Shown: piece after piece, positions 34,900-44,203 of the stretch
Position numbering within the stretch: position 1 is the stretch's first letter
Layout of the letters: each line of letters starts with the position of its first letter
From: Celeribacter indicus
Lineage (GTDB): Bacteria > Pseudomonadota > Alphaproteobacteria > Rhodobacterales > Rhodobacteraceae
Assembly: GCF_000819565.1 (NCBI RefSeq)
Contig: NZ_CP004393.1
Coordinates: 4,154,001-4,218,000, forward strand
Reading direction: 5' to 3'
DNA length: 64,000 bases
Notes under the pieces: model-generated
Database searches by the model: none
What the model saw: only the letters and a program-made list of their open reading frames with translations
What the model was told of the DNA's origin: nothing
Translations under genes and position numbers: made by a program

Positions 34900-36348
34900 A
34901 TGACCCACCCCATTCATCCCGTCCTTCTCTGCGGCGGCTCCGGCACGCGGCTCTGGCCCCTGTCGCGCAAGTCCTATCCCAAACAATTCGTCAGGCTCGT
35001 CGGAGAGGAGAGCCTTTTCCAGGCTTCCGCGCGCCGCCTGAGCGGCGAAGGCTTCGCGCCGCCCGCAATCGTGACCGGATCGGATTTCCGCTTCATCGTT
35101 CTCGAACAGCTCGCAGGCGTCGAAATCGCGCCGGGGGATGTGCTCATCGAGCCGGAGGCGAAGAACACGGCGGCGGCGATCTGCGCAGCGGCTCTCACGC
35201 TCGAGGCGCGCGCACCCGGTTCGGTGATGCTCGTGGCCCCTTCCGATCACGTCATTCCGGACGCGGAGCGATTCCGTGAGGCCGTCAGAGCGGCCACTCC
35301 CGCCGCGCTCGACGGGGATCTCGTCACCTTCGGCATCCGGCCGGATCGACCCGAGACCGGCTATGGCTGGCTCAAGCTTTCCCAGGAGCCTGACGCGGAG
35401 TTCAGTGCCGCGCCGCAACCGCTCAAGGCCTTTGTCGAGAAACCCGACCGCGCCACGGCCGAGGCGCTTTTGGCCGATGGCATGCATCTCTGGAACGCCG
35501 GCATCTTCCTCTTCACCACCACCGCGATCCTCGAGGCCTTCGCGCGTCATGCGCCGGACACCCTGGCCGCGACACGGGCCGCGGTCGAGGGCGCCGAACG
35601 CGATCTCGGCTTCACCCGCCTCGCCCCCGCGCCCTGGTCGGATCTCGAAGACATCTCCATCGACTATGCGGTGATGGAGCGGTCCGAAAACCTTGCGGTC
35701 GTGCCCTATGCGGGCCGCTGGTCCGATCTGGGGGACTGGCATGCCGTCTGGCGCGAGGGCGACGCCGATCCCGCAGGCGTCGTCACCACGGGGCAGGCGA
35801 CCGCGATAGGCTGCACCAACACGCTCTTGCATGCGACGAGCGAGGCGCAGGAGATCGTCGGTATCGGCCTCGAGAATATCGTCGCGGTTGCCATGCCCGA
35901 TGCGGTGCTCATCGCGCACAAGGATCAAGCGCAGGACGTGAAGACCGCCGTCGCCGCCCTCAAGTCCAGGGATGTGCCTCAGGCCGAGACCCTGCCGCGC
36001 GACTTCCGCCCCTGGGGCTGGTACGAAAGCCTGGTCGTGGGGCAACGCTTTCAGGTGAAACGGATCCATGTCCACCCCGGCGCGGCGCTGAGCCTGCAAA
36101 GTCATCACCACCGCGCCGAGCACTGGATCGTCGTCGCAGGCACCGCGCAGGTCACCGTCAATGACGAGACGAAGCTCGTGACGGAGAACCAGTCCGTCTA
36201 CATCCCCCTCGGCGCGGTGCATCGCATGGAGAACCCCGGCAAGGTGCCGCTGACCCTGATCGAGGTTCAGACCGGCAGTTACCTCGGCGAGGACGACATT
36301 ATCCGCTACGATGACGTCTATGCGCGGGGGCAAGGCGCGAAGGGGTGA
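34900..36348 (+). CDS. manC: Mannose-1-phosphate guanylyltransferase/mannose-6-phosphate isomerase
   Basis: The 482-residue bifunctional protein has an N-terminal guanylyltransferase domain with the pyrophosphorylase signature GGSGTRLWPLSRKSYPKQF near residues 10-30 and a C-terminal cupin-type isomerase domain (about 350-480) with VHPGAALSLQSHHHRAEHW. It makes GDP-mannose, the precursor for the Gmd-Fcl branch. ATG 34900 follows GAGGA, nine bases after fcl. Confidence 0.92.
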   Translation: MTHPIHPVLLCGGSGTRLWPLSRKSYPKQFVRLVGEESLFQASARRLSGEGFAPPAIVTGSDFRFIVLEQLAGVEIAPGDVLIEPEAKNTAAAICAAALTLEARAPGSVMLVAPSDHVIPDAERFREAVRAATPAALDGDLVTFGIRPDRPETGYGWLKLSQEPDAEFSAAPQPLKAFVEKPDRATAEALLADGMHLWNAGIFLFTTTAILEAFARHAPDTLAATRAAVEGAERDLGFTRLAPAPWSDLEDISIDYAVMERSENLAVVPYAGRWSDLGDWHAVWREGDADPAGVVTTGQATAIGCTNTLLHATSEAQEIVGIGLENIVAVAMPDAVLIAHKDQAQDVKTAVAALKSRDVPQAETLPRDFRPWGWYESLVVGQRFQVKRIHVHPGAALSLQSHHHRAEHWIVVAGTAQVTVNDETKLVTENQSVYIPLGAVHRMENPGKVPLTLIEVQTGSYLGEDDIIRYDDVYARGQGAKG

Positions 36349-36605
36349 GGCAGTAGAAAGCACCATTATACTAGACCATGCGACACTGCCGCTGAAGCGA
36401 TCCCCGTGTTTGGACCAGCAGCGGGCAGAGTTTTCCGGCTATGGTCGGGGTGACGGGCTGGTTGCGTTTCGACATATCTGCTCTCCTTCTCGTCGAAAAT
36501 CAGCAGATTGCAGATCGTAGCTTAGGTCAGTGTCCGAATTGCGGGCGGGAGCTCAAACACAGGGGATAGACGGTCTTACGAAGCACCATCGTCCCTGGCC
36601 CATCA

Positions 36606-37472
36606 TTAACCAACAGCCGCAATCGGTTTCTCGCCCTTAACCCAAGAACGGTGGATCAGGCGCCGTTCCGTCTTCGTGTCGTAAGGTGTCCCGATGTGGA
36701 GAACGATCCGGTTGTCCCAGAGCAGCACATCCCCCGCCTCCCATTTGTGTTCGTAGACATGTGCGGGATCGCAGGCAACGGCGAACATGCGATCCACGAA
36801 GTCTTGGGCATCCTCATCCGAAAAGCCGTCGATCCCGATGCAGTCGCCGCGATTGATGTAGATGCATTCCCTGCCCGTCTCCGGATGGATACGGAGGATC
36901 GGATGGCTCGACGGCGGGCGCTGCGCCTCCTCTTCAGGCGTAATCTCGCGGGCGTCGGGACGTGCGCGGATCAGTTTCCAGATACTGTAATGCGCCGATT
37001 TTCCCCGCAACGACCGGATCTCCTCCGGCGTGAGGCTGTCATAGGCGCGCCGCAGACTGCCGAAGGCGGTTCCTCCCCCTATCGCAGGCACTTCAAGGCC
37101 GTGGAGCACCGTGATCGAGGTCGGCTGCGCATTGAACGCTGCGTCGGTATGCCACGTCCGGCCCGCGTCGGTGCTGCCAATGGGTTTTCCATCAACCTTG
37201 ATGTTGGAGAGGATCGCAATCTGTTCATGACCGGGCACCGGAAATTCCCGCGCCGTGGTGGGAACCGGTTCACCGAACAGGGAAGTGAGGGCCACCTGCT
37301 CGGCGGGCGTGATCTTCTGGTCCTTGAAAACCACCACGCCCCTGTCCGCAAGGAGCAGCCTCAACTCCTGGGCGAAGGTTTCGCTCAGGCAATCGGGCAG
37401 AGACAGCCCCCGGATGCTGGTTCCGAGATCCGGACGCAGTTGCGTGAGTTCTGCACTGTCGAAGATGGACAT
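36606..37472 (-). CDS. TauD/TfdA-family 2-oxoglutarate-dependent dioxygenase
   Basis: The 288-residue product has the Fe(II) facial triad visible as H108 and D110 in RTWHTDAAF and H259 in NRIVLHIGTP, plus an Arg about ten residues on for 2-oxoglutarate. HPETGRECIYINRG fits taurine and alkylsulfonate/sulfate dioxygenases. ATG 37472 is chosen over 37478 because AGGAG then has normal spacing. It diverges from an ABC ATPase/permease pair, so it probably oxidises a sulfonate or sulfate ester brought in by that system. The exact substrate is unknown. Confidence 0.87.
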   Translation of the reverse strand: MSIFDSAELTQLRPDLGTSIRGLSLPDCLSETFAQELRLLLADRGVVVFKDQKITPAEQVALTSLFGEPVPTTAREFPVPGHEQIAILSNIKVDGKPIGSTDAGRTWHTDAAFNAQPTSITVLHGLEVPAIGGGTAFGSLRRAYDSLTPEEIRSLRGKSAHYSIWKLIRARPDAREITPEEEAQRPPSSHPILRIHPETGRECIYINRGDCIGIDGFSDEDAQDFVDRMFAVACDPAHVYEHKWEAGDVLLWDNRIVLHIGTPYDTKTERRLIHRSWVKGEKPIAAVG

Positions 37473-37741
37473 TGTCATTCTCCTCTGATGATCTTCGGGA
37501 CTTGCTCGGCGCACCCTGAGGACAGCCGGTGCAGAGGAGTTGACCAATCCGGAGGCGTTTCGTCCATTAGCATTTGCCGCTCGAACAGTTCGCAAGAATA
37601 GAACGCCGCCGCCCCATCTCCGTTCTCGTTTCACGAACAATCCGGTCCATATTTTCTTATGGAAGAAGGGGAACGGTTGGTTCTATCCATGGATGGATCG
37701 CTGCGCCTGCAAATGTGTCGCGGCGGGTTCAAGGGGAAGGC

Positions 37742-38602
37742 ATGCAGACACGAGATCGACATCTTCGGCTGCCGGCGTCGGCAATCGCGCCGTGCGAGCG
37801 CGCGTCGTCCTTGTCGGAAGCGCCGGTTTCCATTCATTTGCGCGGGGTCGGACAGACCTTTGCCGGGGCACGGACCAGGGAGGCATTCGTCGCGCTTGAC
37901 GCCATAGATCTGGATGTCCATCGGCACGAATTCCTGGGTGTGATCGGTCCTTCCGGCTGCGGGAAATCAACGCTGCTCCGCTTGATCGCGGGCCTGCTTC
38001 AACCAACGGAGGGGCGTGTCGAGATCTTTGGCCTACCCGTCTCGCGCCCGCGCGACGACGTGGGCCTGGTGTTCCAGAGGCCGACCCTCCTGCCGTGGCT
38101 GACGGTCTTGGACAACGTCACATTCCCGGCACGGCATCAGAGAGGCCGGGTCAGCAGCGCGGAGCGACGGAAGGGGCTGGATCTGCTTGAGATGGTCGGT
38201 CTTGAGGATTTCGCACACCGGCGGCCGCCACAGCTTTCAGGGGGCATGCAGCAGCGGGTGGGTATCGCACGCGCGCTCTTCCAAGATCCCGACATCCTTC
38301 TCATGGATGAGCCCTTTTCCGCCCTCGACGCGCTCACACGCGACGAAATGAGCATCGAACTCCTTCGCATCCTCACCGCGCGACCGAAGACCGTGGTATT
38401 CGTCACGCATTCGATCCAGGAGGCGCTCCTGCTTTCGGACCGCATAGCGATCATGGCCTCCCGTCCGGGACGGATTACGGAGATCAAGACGACAAACCTT
38501 CCCCGGCCACGGAGCCTCGACACCCTCACGGACCCGAACTTCAGTCGCATGGCTGACGATATCCGCCGGCATGTCTTCAGCAAACGGAAGGTTACCGAAT
38601 GA
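37742..38602 (+). CDS. ABC transporter ATPase (SsuB/TauB type)
   Basis: The 286-residue product has Walker A GPSGCGKST, Q-loop FQRPTLLPW, signature LSGGMQQRV, Walker B ILLMDEPFSALD and H-loop VTHSIQEA, all typical of nitrate/sulfonate/taurine importer ATPases. ATG 37742 is chosen because AAGGGGAAGG lies just upstream. It overlaps the permease gene by four bases. Confidence 0.88.
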   Translation: MQTRDRHLRLPASAIAPCERASSLSEAPVSIHLRGVGQTFAGARTREAFVALDAIDLDVHRHEFLGVIGPSGCGKSTLLRLIAGLLQPTEGRVEIFGLPVSRPRDDVGLVFQRPTLLPWLTVLDNVTFPARHQRGRVSSAERRKGLDLLEMVGLEDFAHRRPPQLSGGMQQRVGIARALFQDPDILLMDEPFSALDALTRDEMSIELLRILTARPKTVVFVTHSIQEALLLSDRIAIMASRPGRITEIKTTNLPRPRSLDTLTDPNFSRMADDIRRHVFSKRKVTE

Positions 38603-39363
38603 ATGCCCGGTTCGCCTCGGCAGTCCCACCAGTCCTGGCGCTCGCGCTCTTTCTCGTCATGTGGGAAACGGCATGCAGGGCACTGCAGATTCCAAGCTTC
38701 GTCTTGCCACCCCCCACCGCCATCCTGTCAGCTCTGGCGGGAGCGGATTGGCAAATCATGGCCATGCACACCTGGGCCACACTCGAAATCGTACTGGTGG
38801 GCTTCGGGGCGAGCGTCCTGTTCAGCATCCCGATCTCGCTTCTGCTGGCCGGATCGCCATTGATGAAGAGCGCTCTGATGCCCCTGCTAATCATCATTCA
38901 TTCGTTGCCTATCGTGGCCCTTGCGCCGATCATCATCGTGGCTCTGGGTGCGGATCTGACCTCAAAGGCGGTCATCACCTGTCTCATCTCCTATTTTCCC
39001 ATGGTGATCTCGGCGACGACAGGACTCCTCGCAGCGCCCCCCGAGATGATCGAGCTGTCTCGCTCCCTTCGCGGCAGCAAATTCCGAGAGCTCTGGGACA
39101 TCCGCCTGCCGTCCGCCATCCCTTACGTGTTCGCGTCGCTACGGGTCGCCTCTACCCTCGCCGTCATCGGCGCCGTCGTTGGGGAATTCGTCTCTTCCGA
39201 GCGGGGCCTGGGATACCTCGTGCTCTTTTCCACATCGCTGATGCGGCTGCCGCAGAGTTTTTCTGCCCTAATCATTCTGATCCTGATGAGCCTCACGCTT
39301 TACTGGCTTGTCACGCTGGTCCAGCGCATTTTCTTCCCCTGGAGCATTACCGCAAAGACTTAG
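38599..39363 (+). CDS. ABC transporter permease (SsuC/TauC type)
   Basis: The 254-residue product has about six membrane segments, the N-terminal WETACRALQIPSFVLPPP motif of this permease class and an EAA loop (ELSRSLRGSKFRELWDIRLPS). It is coupled to the upstream ATPase gene (ATGA). Its stop overlaps the stop of the convergent LysR gene. With the binding protein at 40501 it would form a complete sulfonate-type importer. Confidence 0.88.
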   Translation: MNARFASAVPPVLALALFLVMWETACRALQIPSFVLPPPTAILSALAGADWQIMAMHTWATLEIVLVGFGASVLFSIPISLLLAGSPLMKSALMPLLIIIHSLPIVALAPIIIVALGADLTSKAVITCLISYFPMVISATTGLLAAPPEMIELSRSLRGSKFRELWDIRLPSAIPYVFASLRVASTLAVIGAVVGEFVSSERGLGYLVLFSTSLMRLPQSFSALIILILMSLTLYWLVTLVQRIFFPWSITAKT

Positions 39364-40292
39364 TTTTGCGGTTTCTCCTCGTTCATCAGTTCTTCCTTGA
39401 TGATTTCGATAAGCGCATCCAAGGCGTGATGCGCGGACCTTCCGCTGCGCGTGAACACGTCGAAGTCACTCGAAAGCGGATTCGGGGCATGCAGAGGCAC
39501 ATGAACGAGTGTACGACGCATCAGTTCGTGCTCCATTCCGATCCGGTTCTGAAAACCGATCGCGCCGGTCTGCTTGACCAACCGTCGCACCATGGCAATG
39601 GAGCTGACCCGCGCAACCACATTCAGCCGCTCTTCCACGGTTTGAAGCAGCGGCAGGATGACGGCATGGTTCGAGGTAGGGCTCATGGTCGCGGCCGGGG
39701 CGGGAAGAACCATCGGGAAATGCACACATCGACCGACGGATAAATACGGCTCAGCAGCGAGCTCATGATCCGGCCTCATCACCACGCCGAAATCGCACCG
39801 CGTCGTGCAAACCCGGCGGAATTCGGGGCGTCTGGGAATTCCGAAGGAAAGGCCGATATCCGCTTCTGCAGATTGCACCGCGTCGGGAACCGCACTGGCT
39901 GCCATTGTCCGGCACAGGATCTCGACCCCAGGGAACCGATCCCGCATTCGCATCACTGCCCGCGGCAAAAGGTCGAATTCCGCTGATTCCACCGTCGCGA
40001 CTACGATCTCGCCCGCCCGGACTCCGCGAAGGGCCTGAAGCTCACGTTCGGTACGGCGGGCATCCTTCAAAATCGTCTGGACGTGCCGCGTCAGCACCTC
40101 ACCGGCCGAGGTAAGTTTGAGGCCGTCCGGCAGGCGATCGAACAACGGCGCGCCGATTTCATCCTCAAGATTGACAATCTGACGATGAACCGCCGAGGCC
40201 GCGACATGGAGATGGCGCGCAGCTTCCCGGATCGAACCGCACTGCCGCACCTTGTCAAAGTAGAGAATGGATCGGGTTTGCAGACGCAGCAT
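39360..40292 (-). CDS. LysR-type transcriptional regulator
   Basis: The 310-residue product has the N-terminal LysR helix-turn-helix (about residues 5-65, GSIREAARHLHVAASAVHRQI) and a C-terminal inducer domain starting near residue 95 with GEIVVATVESAEF. It diverges from the binding-protein gene and converges on the permease gene. Regulation of the sulfonate-type importer is likely. A site with T-N11-A symmetry lies at 40370-40386. Confidence 0.88.
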   Translation of the reverse strand: MLRLQTRSILYFDKVRQCGSIREAARHLHVAASAVHRQIVNLEDEIGAPLFDRLPDGLKLTSAGEVLTRHVQTILKDARRTERELQALRGVRAGEIVVATVESAEFDLLPRAVMRMRDRFPGVEILCRTMAASAVPDAVQSAEADIGLSFGIPRRPEFRRVCTTRCDFGVVMRPDHELAAEPYLSVGRCVHFPMVLPAPAATMSPTSNHAVILPLLQTVEERLNVVARVSSIAMVRRLVKQTGAIGFQNRIGMEHELMRRTLVHVPLHAPNPLSSDFDVFTRSGRSAHHALDALIEIIKEELMNEEKPQN

Positions 40293-40369
40293 ATTCGGGA
40301 TCCCCAGCGAGTCGTTGAAGGATTGTCCCCGCCGTTCCGGCCGATAGCAAGAATTGTGGCCGGGACCCT

Positions 40370-40386
40370 GTTCTTTTTTTGAGAAC
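40370..40386. promoter_or_regulatory. Candidate LysR-regulator site
   Basis: GTTCT and AGAAC flank a 7-base spacer in the 208-bp gap between the divergent lysR and binding-protein genes. The inner T-N11-A pattern is the classic LysR half-site arrangement. It is 78 bp upstream of the LysR start and 115 bp upstream of the binding-protein start. Confidence 0.4.
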
Positions 40387-40500
40387 GATTTAGCCGGATT
40401 TTACTGATTTGCCATTGTCCCGGCCTGGGTCAAACTGCTGACGTGGCGCCCGGTACTCCCGCCAGTCGCGCCGCTAAACCCATTGCAACGGAGAAACATC

Positions 40501-41475
40501 ATGAAGTTCCTGGCGGCAGCCGGATTGGCGACTATTCTACTCTCACCGGCGGCATCGCAGGCCGAGGACGTCACCGTTCAGATCGACTGGCTTCCGGCGG
40601 GAGACAAGGCATTTGTCTACGCCGCCCTCTACCAGGGATACTTCGAAGAGGAAGGTCTCGACGTTACGATCGTCTCCGGACGCGGTTCGTCCGACGCGCT
40701 GACCAAACTCGCGACGGGATCTGCCGATTTCGCGACCGGCGACATCTCCGCCCTGTTCAGCGCCGCAGCCGAGCAGGACATTCCCGTCAAGGCGATCTAC
40801 TCCATCTTCACGAAACAGCCGAGCGCCACGGTCGTTCTGGCGGAAAGCGGTATCGAGTCGATCGCGGACCTGAAGGGCAAGACAAACGCTTTTGCCGCGC
40901 TGTCGGGTTCCCAGGCCGTGTTCGACCATGTTCTTGCAAAAAATGGAATCTCTCGCGATGATATCGAGCTCCGTCAGGCAGAACCTGCCGTGCTCGCACC
41001 TCTCCTCTCCTCGGGGCAGGTCGACGCCATCGGCGCCTGGGTGACGACGGCGCCGCTCGCACTCGCCTTGCTGCAAGAGAATGGAAAGGAAGGAAGGGTC
41101 CTTCCCTGGGCGGATTTCGGCCTCGAGGGCTACGGGCTATCGCTCTACACATCCGACCGTATGATCGCGGAAAACCCCGAAGTGGTGTCCAGCTTCGTTC
41201 GCGCATTCGGGAAAGGTGTGGAGTTCTCGATCCAGCATCCGGAGGAAACGATCGACGCCCTGATCGCCAGCGCCCCGGAAATCGATCGGGAAATCGCCCT
41301 TGCACAACTCGAGGCCGCCATCCCGCTCATGAGCAACGAGATCAGCGACGCCGACGGCATGGGCGCGTTGCGATCCGAACGGCTGAAGGCCGGCTGGGAG
41401 GTCGTTGCAGCCTCACAAGGTTATGATCGGGAAGTCATTGACCCGGATGAACTGGTGGATCCTAGCTTTCGCTGA
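40501..41475 (+). CDS. ABC substrate-binding protein (NitT/TauT, NMT1 family)
   Basis: The 324-residue product has a signal peptide (MKFLAAAGLATILLSPAASQA) and the NMT1/SsuA fold, with VQIDWLPAGDKAFVYAALYQ and a mid-region DVTIVSGRGSSDALTKLATG. ATG 40501 follows GGAG. It is likely the binding protein for the ATPase/permease pair at 37742-39363, with LysR between them. The last few codons and the stop run straight into IS256-family sequence, so the native C-terminus may be slightly changed. Confidence 0.87.
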   Translation: MKFLAAAGLATILLSPAASQAEDVTVQIDWLPAGDKAFVYAALYQGYFEEEGLDVTIVSGRGSSDALTKLATGSADFATGDISALFSAAAEQDIPVKAIYSIFTKQPSATVVLAESGIESIADLKGKTNAFAALSGSQAVFDHVLAKNGISRDDIELRQAEPAVLAPLLSSGQVDAIGAWVTTAPLALALLQENGKEGRVLPWADFGLEGYGLSLYTSDRMIAENPEVVSSFVRAFGKGVEFSIQHPEETIDALIASAPEIDREIALAQLEAAIPLMSNEISDADGMGALRSERLKAGWEVVAASQGYDREVIDPDELVDPSFR

Positions 41476-42611
41476 TCGGCGGCGCCGGTGCGCACGAACA
41501 CAGCGCCCAACGGATGAACCGGCGCAATGGAGACCGGTTCCGAGCCTGGGAAACACGTGCCGGGACGGTCGACGTGAAGATCCCGAAGCTGCGCAAGGGC
41601 AGCGACTTTCCAGCATTCCTGGAGCCGCGCCGAGCGGCAGAAAAGGCCATGACGGCAGTCATCCAGGAAGCCTATGTCCAGGGCCTCGACACGATCGGTG
41701 GAGGATCTGGTCAAAACCATGGGCATGACCGGCGTGTCGAAAAGCCAGGTCTCGAGGCTTTGCGGTGAGATCGACGAAGGGGGCGATGCCTTCCTGAGCC
41801 GACCGCTGGAAGGCAAATGGCCCTACCTCTGGCTCGACACCACCTACATCAAGGCCCGCCGCTCTGGCCGGTTCGTCAGCGTCGCGGCCGTGGCGGTCAA
41901 CCTGGATGGTCGCCGCGAGGTACTGGGCATCGCCGTCCAGCCGAGTGAGACAGAGGTCTTCTGGGACGAATTCCTGCGCTCTCTCGCAGATCGCGGCCTG
42001 CGCGGTACATGCCTGATCATCGCCGATGACCCCAGGGGGCTGAAGGCTGCGGCAGCCAAGGTGCGCGGCGCGACCGTCCAGCGCTGCCGCGTGCATTTCA
42101 TGCGCAACGCGCTCGCCTGCGTCGGCAGGAAGGTACTGCCCGATCATCACCGCCGCGCTCAGAACGCCTTCGAGCAGGACACGCTCGCGGCATTCAGAGA
42201 GCACTGGGGCAAGCTGGTCGACGCCTTCGAGCCACGCCATCCCAAGCTCGCAGATCTGATGCGCCGCGCAGAAGAGGACGTCCTGGCCCACAAGAGCTTT
42301 CCCAGGGAACATTGGCCGAAAATTCACTCTACGAATCCACTTGAGCGCCTGAATAAGGAGATCAAGCGGCGCACCAACGTCGTCGGGATATTCCCAAACC
42401 GTAGAGCCGTCATCCGACTCGTCGGCGCGCTGATGCTGGAACAGAATGATGAGTGGGCGGTCTCACGCCGTTACGTGCCGGTGGAAAAGCTGACCGCTCT
42501 ATGCAACGATCCAGACGCGGCGACAATGATCGACGCGAAGTGAACGAGCAACACCAGCTATGAAGAAGCAGGTGGACGCCAGTTCCTACATCACTTCCCT
42601 GGGCACTATCC
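41466..42611 (+). mobile_element. IS256-family element, left end lost and frameshifted
   Basis: The sequence after the binding-protein gene encodes IS256-type transposase from about residue 60 onward and ends near 42611 in CTACATCACTTCCCTGGGCA, which resembles the right end of IS256 elements. The left terminal repeat and first part of the transposase are absent, so the left boundary is approximate. The break is at the stop of the binding-protein gene, showing that a deletion joined them. Confidence 0.7.
41474..42543 (+). pseudogene. IS256-family (mutator-type) transposase, 5'-truncated and frameshifted
   Basis: One frame reads LIGGAGAHEHSAQRMNRRNG, then TVDVKIPKLRKGSDFPAFLE, up to AYVQGLDT. 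A frameshift near 41690 moves the homology to the frame of STRSVEDLVKTMGMTGVSKS and on to the stop at 42543. The catalytic region is recognisable (first Asp in WLDTTYIKA, Glu in HSTNPLERLN), but the N-terminal DNA-binding part is missing. The gene cannot make a full transposase. Confidence 0.82.
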
Positions 42612-43064
42612 CCATGCCGCTTCAATACTTCATTGTAGGCTGACCAGTTCGTGCTCTTGCATTTCGCTGGGCCCCGACTGCTCATCACACCCCGCTATCG
42701 TGCTGGATCCACACAGTGAATCCTTCACATGATTTGTGCTACGACGCCCCGCTGAACAGTTCGCGATGCAACTGTCATGGCAGCATGAGGATCAGTCTCC
42801 GGATCTAAGTCGAATCACGATTAACATGATCAGATTTATGAAGATCGTAGAGGGGCGGATGCCTCTGCGTCAGCAGCTTTCTTCCAATTTGCAGCAGACG
42901 AGCGGAGTATTTCTTCCTTCCCGCTGTCTTACAACAGACGCCCATTTTCCAATGGGTTTGCTAGAAATACCCGAGAAAGCCGACGCGGTCTCCAATCCGG
43001 CACAAGGTACGGCCAAGGTACGGCACCGCGCTCGACGTTCGTCGATACGCAAAGGAGAGACGGA
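42612..43064. other. Gap between IS256 remnant and split permease gene
   Basis: About 450 bp with no recognisable gene. A small open frame (42736-43068) has no family features. The region probably holds the native promoter of the second sulfonate-type operon, ending in the AAGGAGAG ribosome site just before ATG 43065. Confidence 0.45.
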
Positions 43065-43211
43065 ATGAGAGAGGAGACCTGGGGTTCTGCCATCCGCACC
43101 AGCCAAGGCAGCCGAAACCTCGTCTCGACGGGCTCCTCCGGGGCGGTTGCGTTATACGCCGGCCGCGATGGCGATCGAGACGACGAGGTTCCGGACCGAT
43201 CGATGGCGCTA
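43065..43211 (+). pseudogene. Severed 5' end of the ABC permease gene, separated by IS630
   Basis: An ATG at 43065 after AAGGAGAG opens a frame of 48 codons that reaches codon CTA at 43209-43211, where the IS630 element inserted. Removing the element with one TA copy joins this frame exactly to the permease frame at GTG 44267, giving SMALVSLSAPRRRAVGGWL. The native start was therefore either ATG 43065 or ATG 43203 (MALVSL). This fragment is now cut off from the rest of its gene. Confidence 0.7.
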
Positions 43212-43224
43212 AAGCGTTTCGGCT

Positions 43225-43841
43225 TTAACCCGAGACATATCCAGCAGCCTTGAAGTAGTTCCAGCACTCTGTTGGGTCGTAGAGCTCGCAGATTGCGCCG
43301 ATGGCGTCGAAGACTTCGGTGAAGGTTCTGGCGCCGATCTTTCGAAGGTGAGCTTTCAGTTTGGAGAATGCTTGCTCGATGGGATTGAGATCCGGCGAGT
43401 AAGGCGGGAGGTACAGAAACCAGCAGCCGTGGTCGTGCAAGGCCTGAGCCGCCTCCTTGTTCCGATGGGTCGCCAGATTGTCCAGGATGACAACGGTGCC
43501 GGGGGCGATCTCCGGGACAAGCACTTCTCGGATGTAGACGGCAAAGGCGGGGCCATCCATGGCACCCTTGATGACCCATGGTGCGATCAAAGCATCCGAG
43601 GCCAGCCCGGCGATCAGCGTTTGGGTTCCCCAACTGCCAAACGGTGCATCCATGGTCAGGCGATGACCCCGCTTGGCCCGGCCACGCAGACGGGTCAGGT
43701 TGGTCTTCACTGCCGTTTCATCAATAAAGACAACGCGTTCGGGAAAGGCCGCAATGGCAGGCAGCCGATGCTTGAACCACTCAGTCCGCTGCTGTCTTAC
43801 CTTGGCGCGACCGCGCTCGGTGGCGACCAGCGACTTTTTTT
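43225..43841 (-). CDS. IS630-family transposase, DDE half (OrfB, made by -1 frameshift)
   Basis: The frame entered at the A7 slip site continues as KSLVATERGRAKVRQQRTEW and holds the DDE core: FIDETAVKT with the first Asp, VVILDNLATH with the second, and NPIEQAFSKLKAHLR with Glu. The C-terminus ends FKAAGYVSG at the IS end. An internal ATG at 43710 could give a shorter product lacking the first Asp. The coordinates run from the slip site to the stop. Confidence 0.85.
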
Positions 43842-44183
43842 GTATGTGAAACCGAGCCGGGACAGCAGGTTGGCGATGGAAGAATGATGCACCCGCACGC
43901 CTGCCGCGGCCGCCAGCGCGTCGCGCAACTCAAAGAGCGTGATGTCGGGGTCTTGCGCGACCAGTTCCTTCAGGAAAGCCTGATGCGCTGCCAGCTTTCC
44001 CCGACCACGTGGCGGGCCTTGCGGTGCGGGCTCCGCATGGCCCTTGGTCCGAACCTGACGCGCCCACCGCGCGCCTGTCGCCGCAGACACTTTCAGGCGC
44101 AACGCCGCCGCCCGCCCGCTTAACCCTTCCTCAATATACTCCTGAAACCGCGCCCGAAGCGCATTCGGCAAAGGTGCTGACAT
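43797..44183 (-). CDS. IS630-family transposase, helix-turn-helix half (OrfA)
   Basis: The product from ATG 44183 is 128 residues: MSAPLPNALRARFQEYIEEG, then GLSGRAAALRLKVSAATGARW (first HTH) and a second HTH region ending LLSRLGFTYKKS. The frame ends at 43797. ATG 44183 follows GGGAGG. OrfB lies in the -1 frame from an A7 run at 43835-43841. Confidence 0.85.
   Translation of the reverse strand: MSAPLPNALRARFQEYIEEGLSGRAAALRLKVSAATGARWARQVRTKGHAEPAPQGPPRGRGKLAAHQAFLKELVAQDPDITLFELRDALAAAAGVRVHHSSIANLLSRLGFTYKKSRWSPPSAVAPR
43835..43841 (-). other. A7 slippery site, programmed -1 frameshift in the IS630 transposase
   Basis: On the minus strand seven A residues followed by G (codons TAC AAA AAA AGT) lie where OrfA homology passes into OrfB in the -1 frame. 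Runs of this kind are the usual frameshift signal in IS630 and related IS elements. It explains the two overlapping frames without invoking mutation. Confidence 0.65.
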
Positions 44184-44203
44184 GATCCATCCTCCCAAAC
44201 AGG

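Noticed and set aside
34867..36366. Minus-strand open frame of 499 codons
   Set aside because: It mirrors manC exactly and has no recognisable motifs.
36371..36475. 34-codon minus-strand frame with a good AAGGAG site (starts MSKRNQPVTPTIAG)
   Set aside because: The ribosome site is attractive, but the product is too short to assign and may be the start of a lost gene; it was not called.
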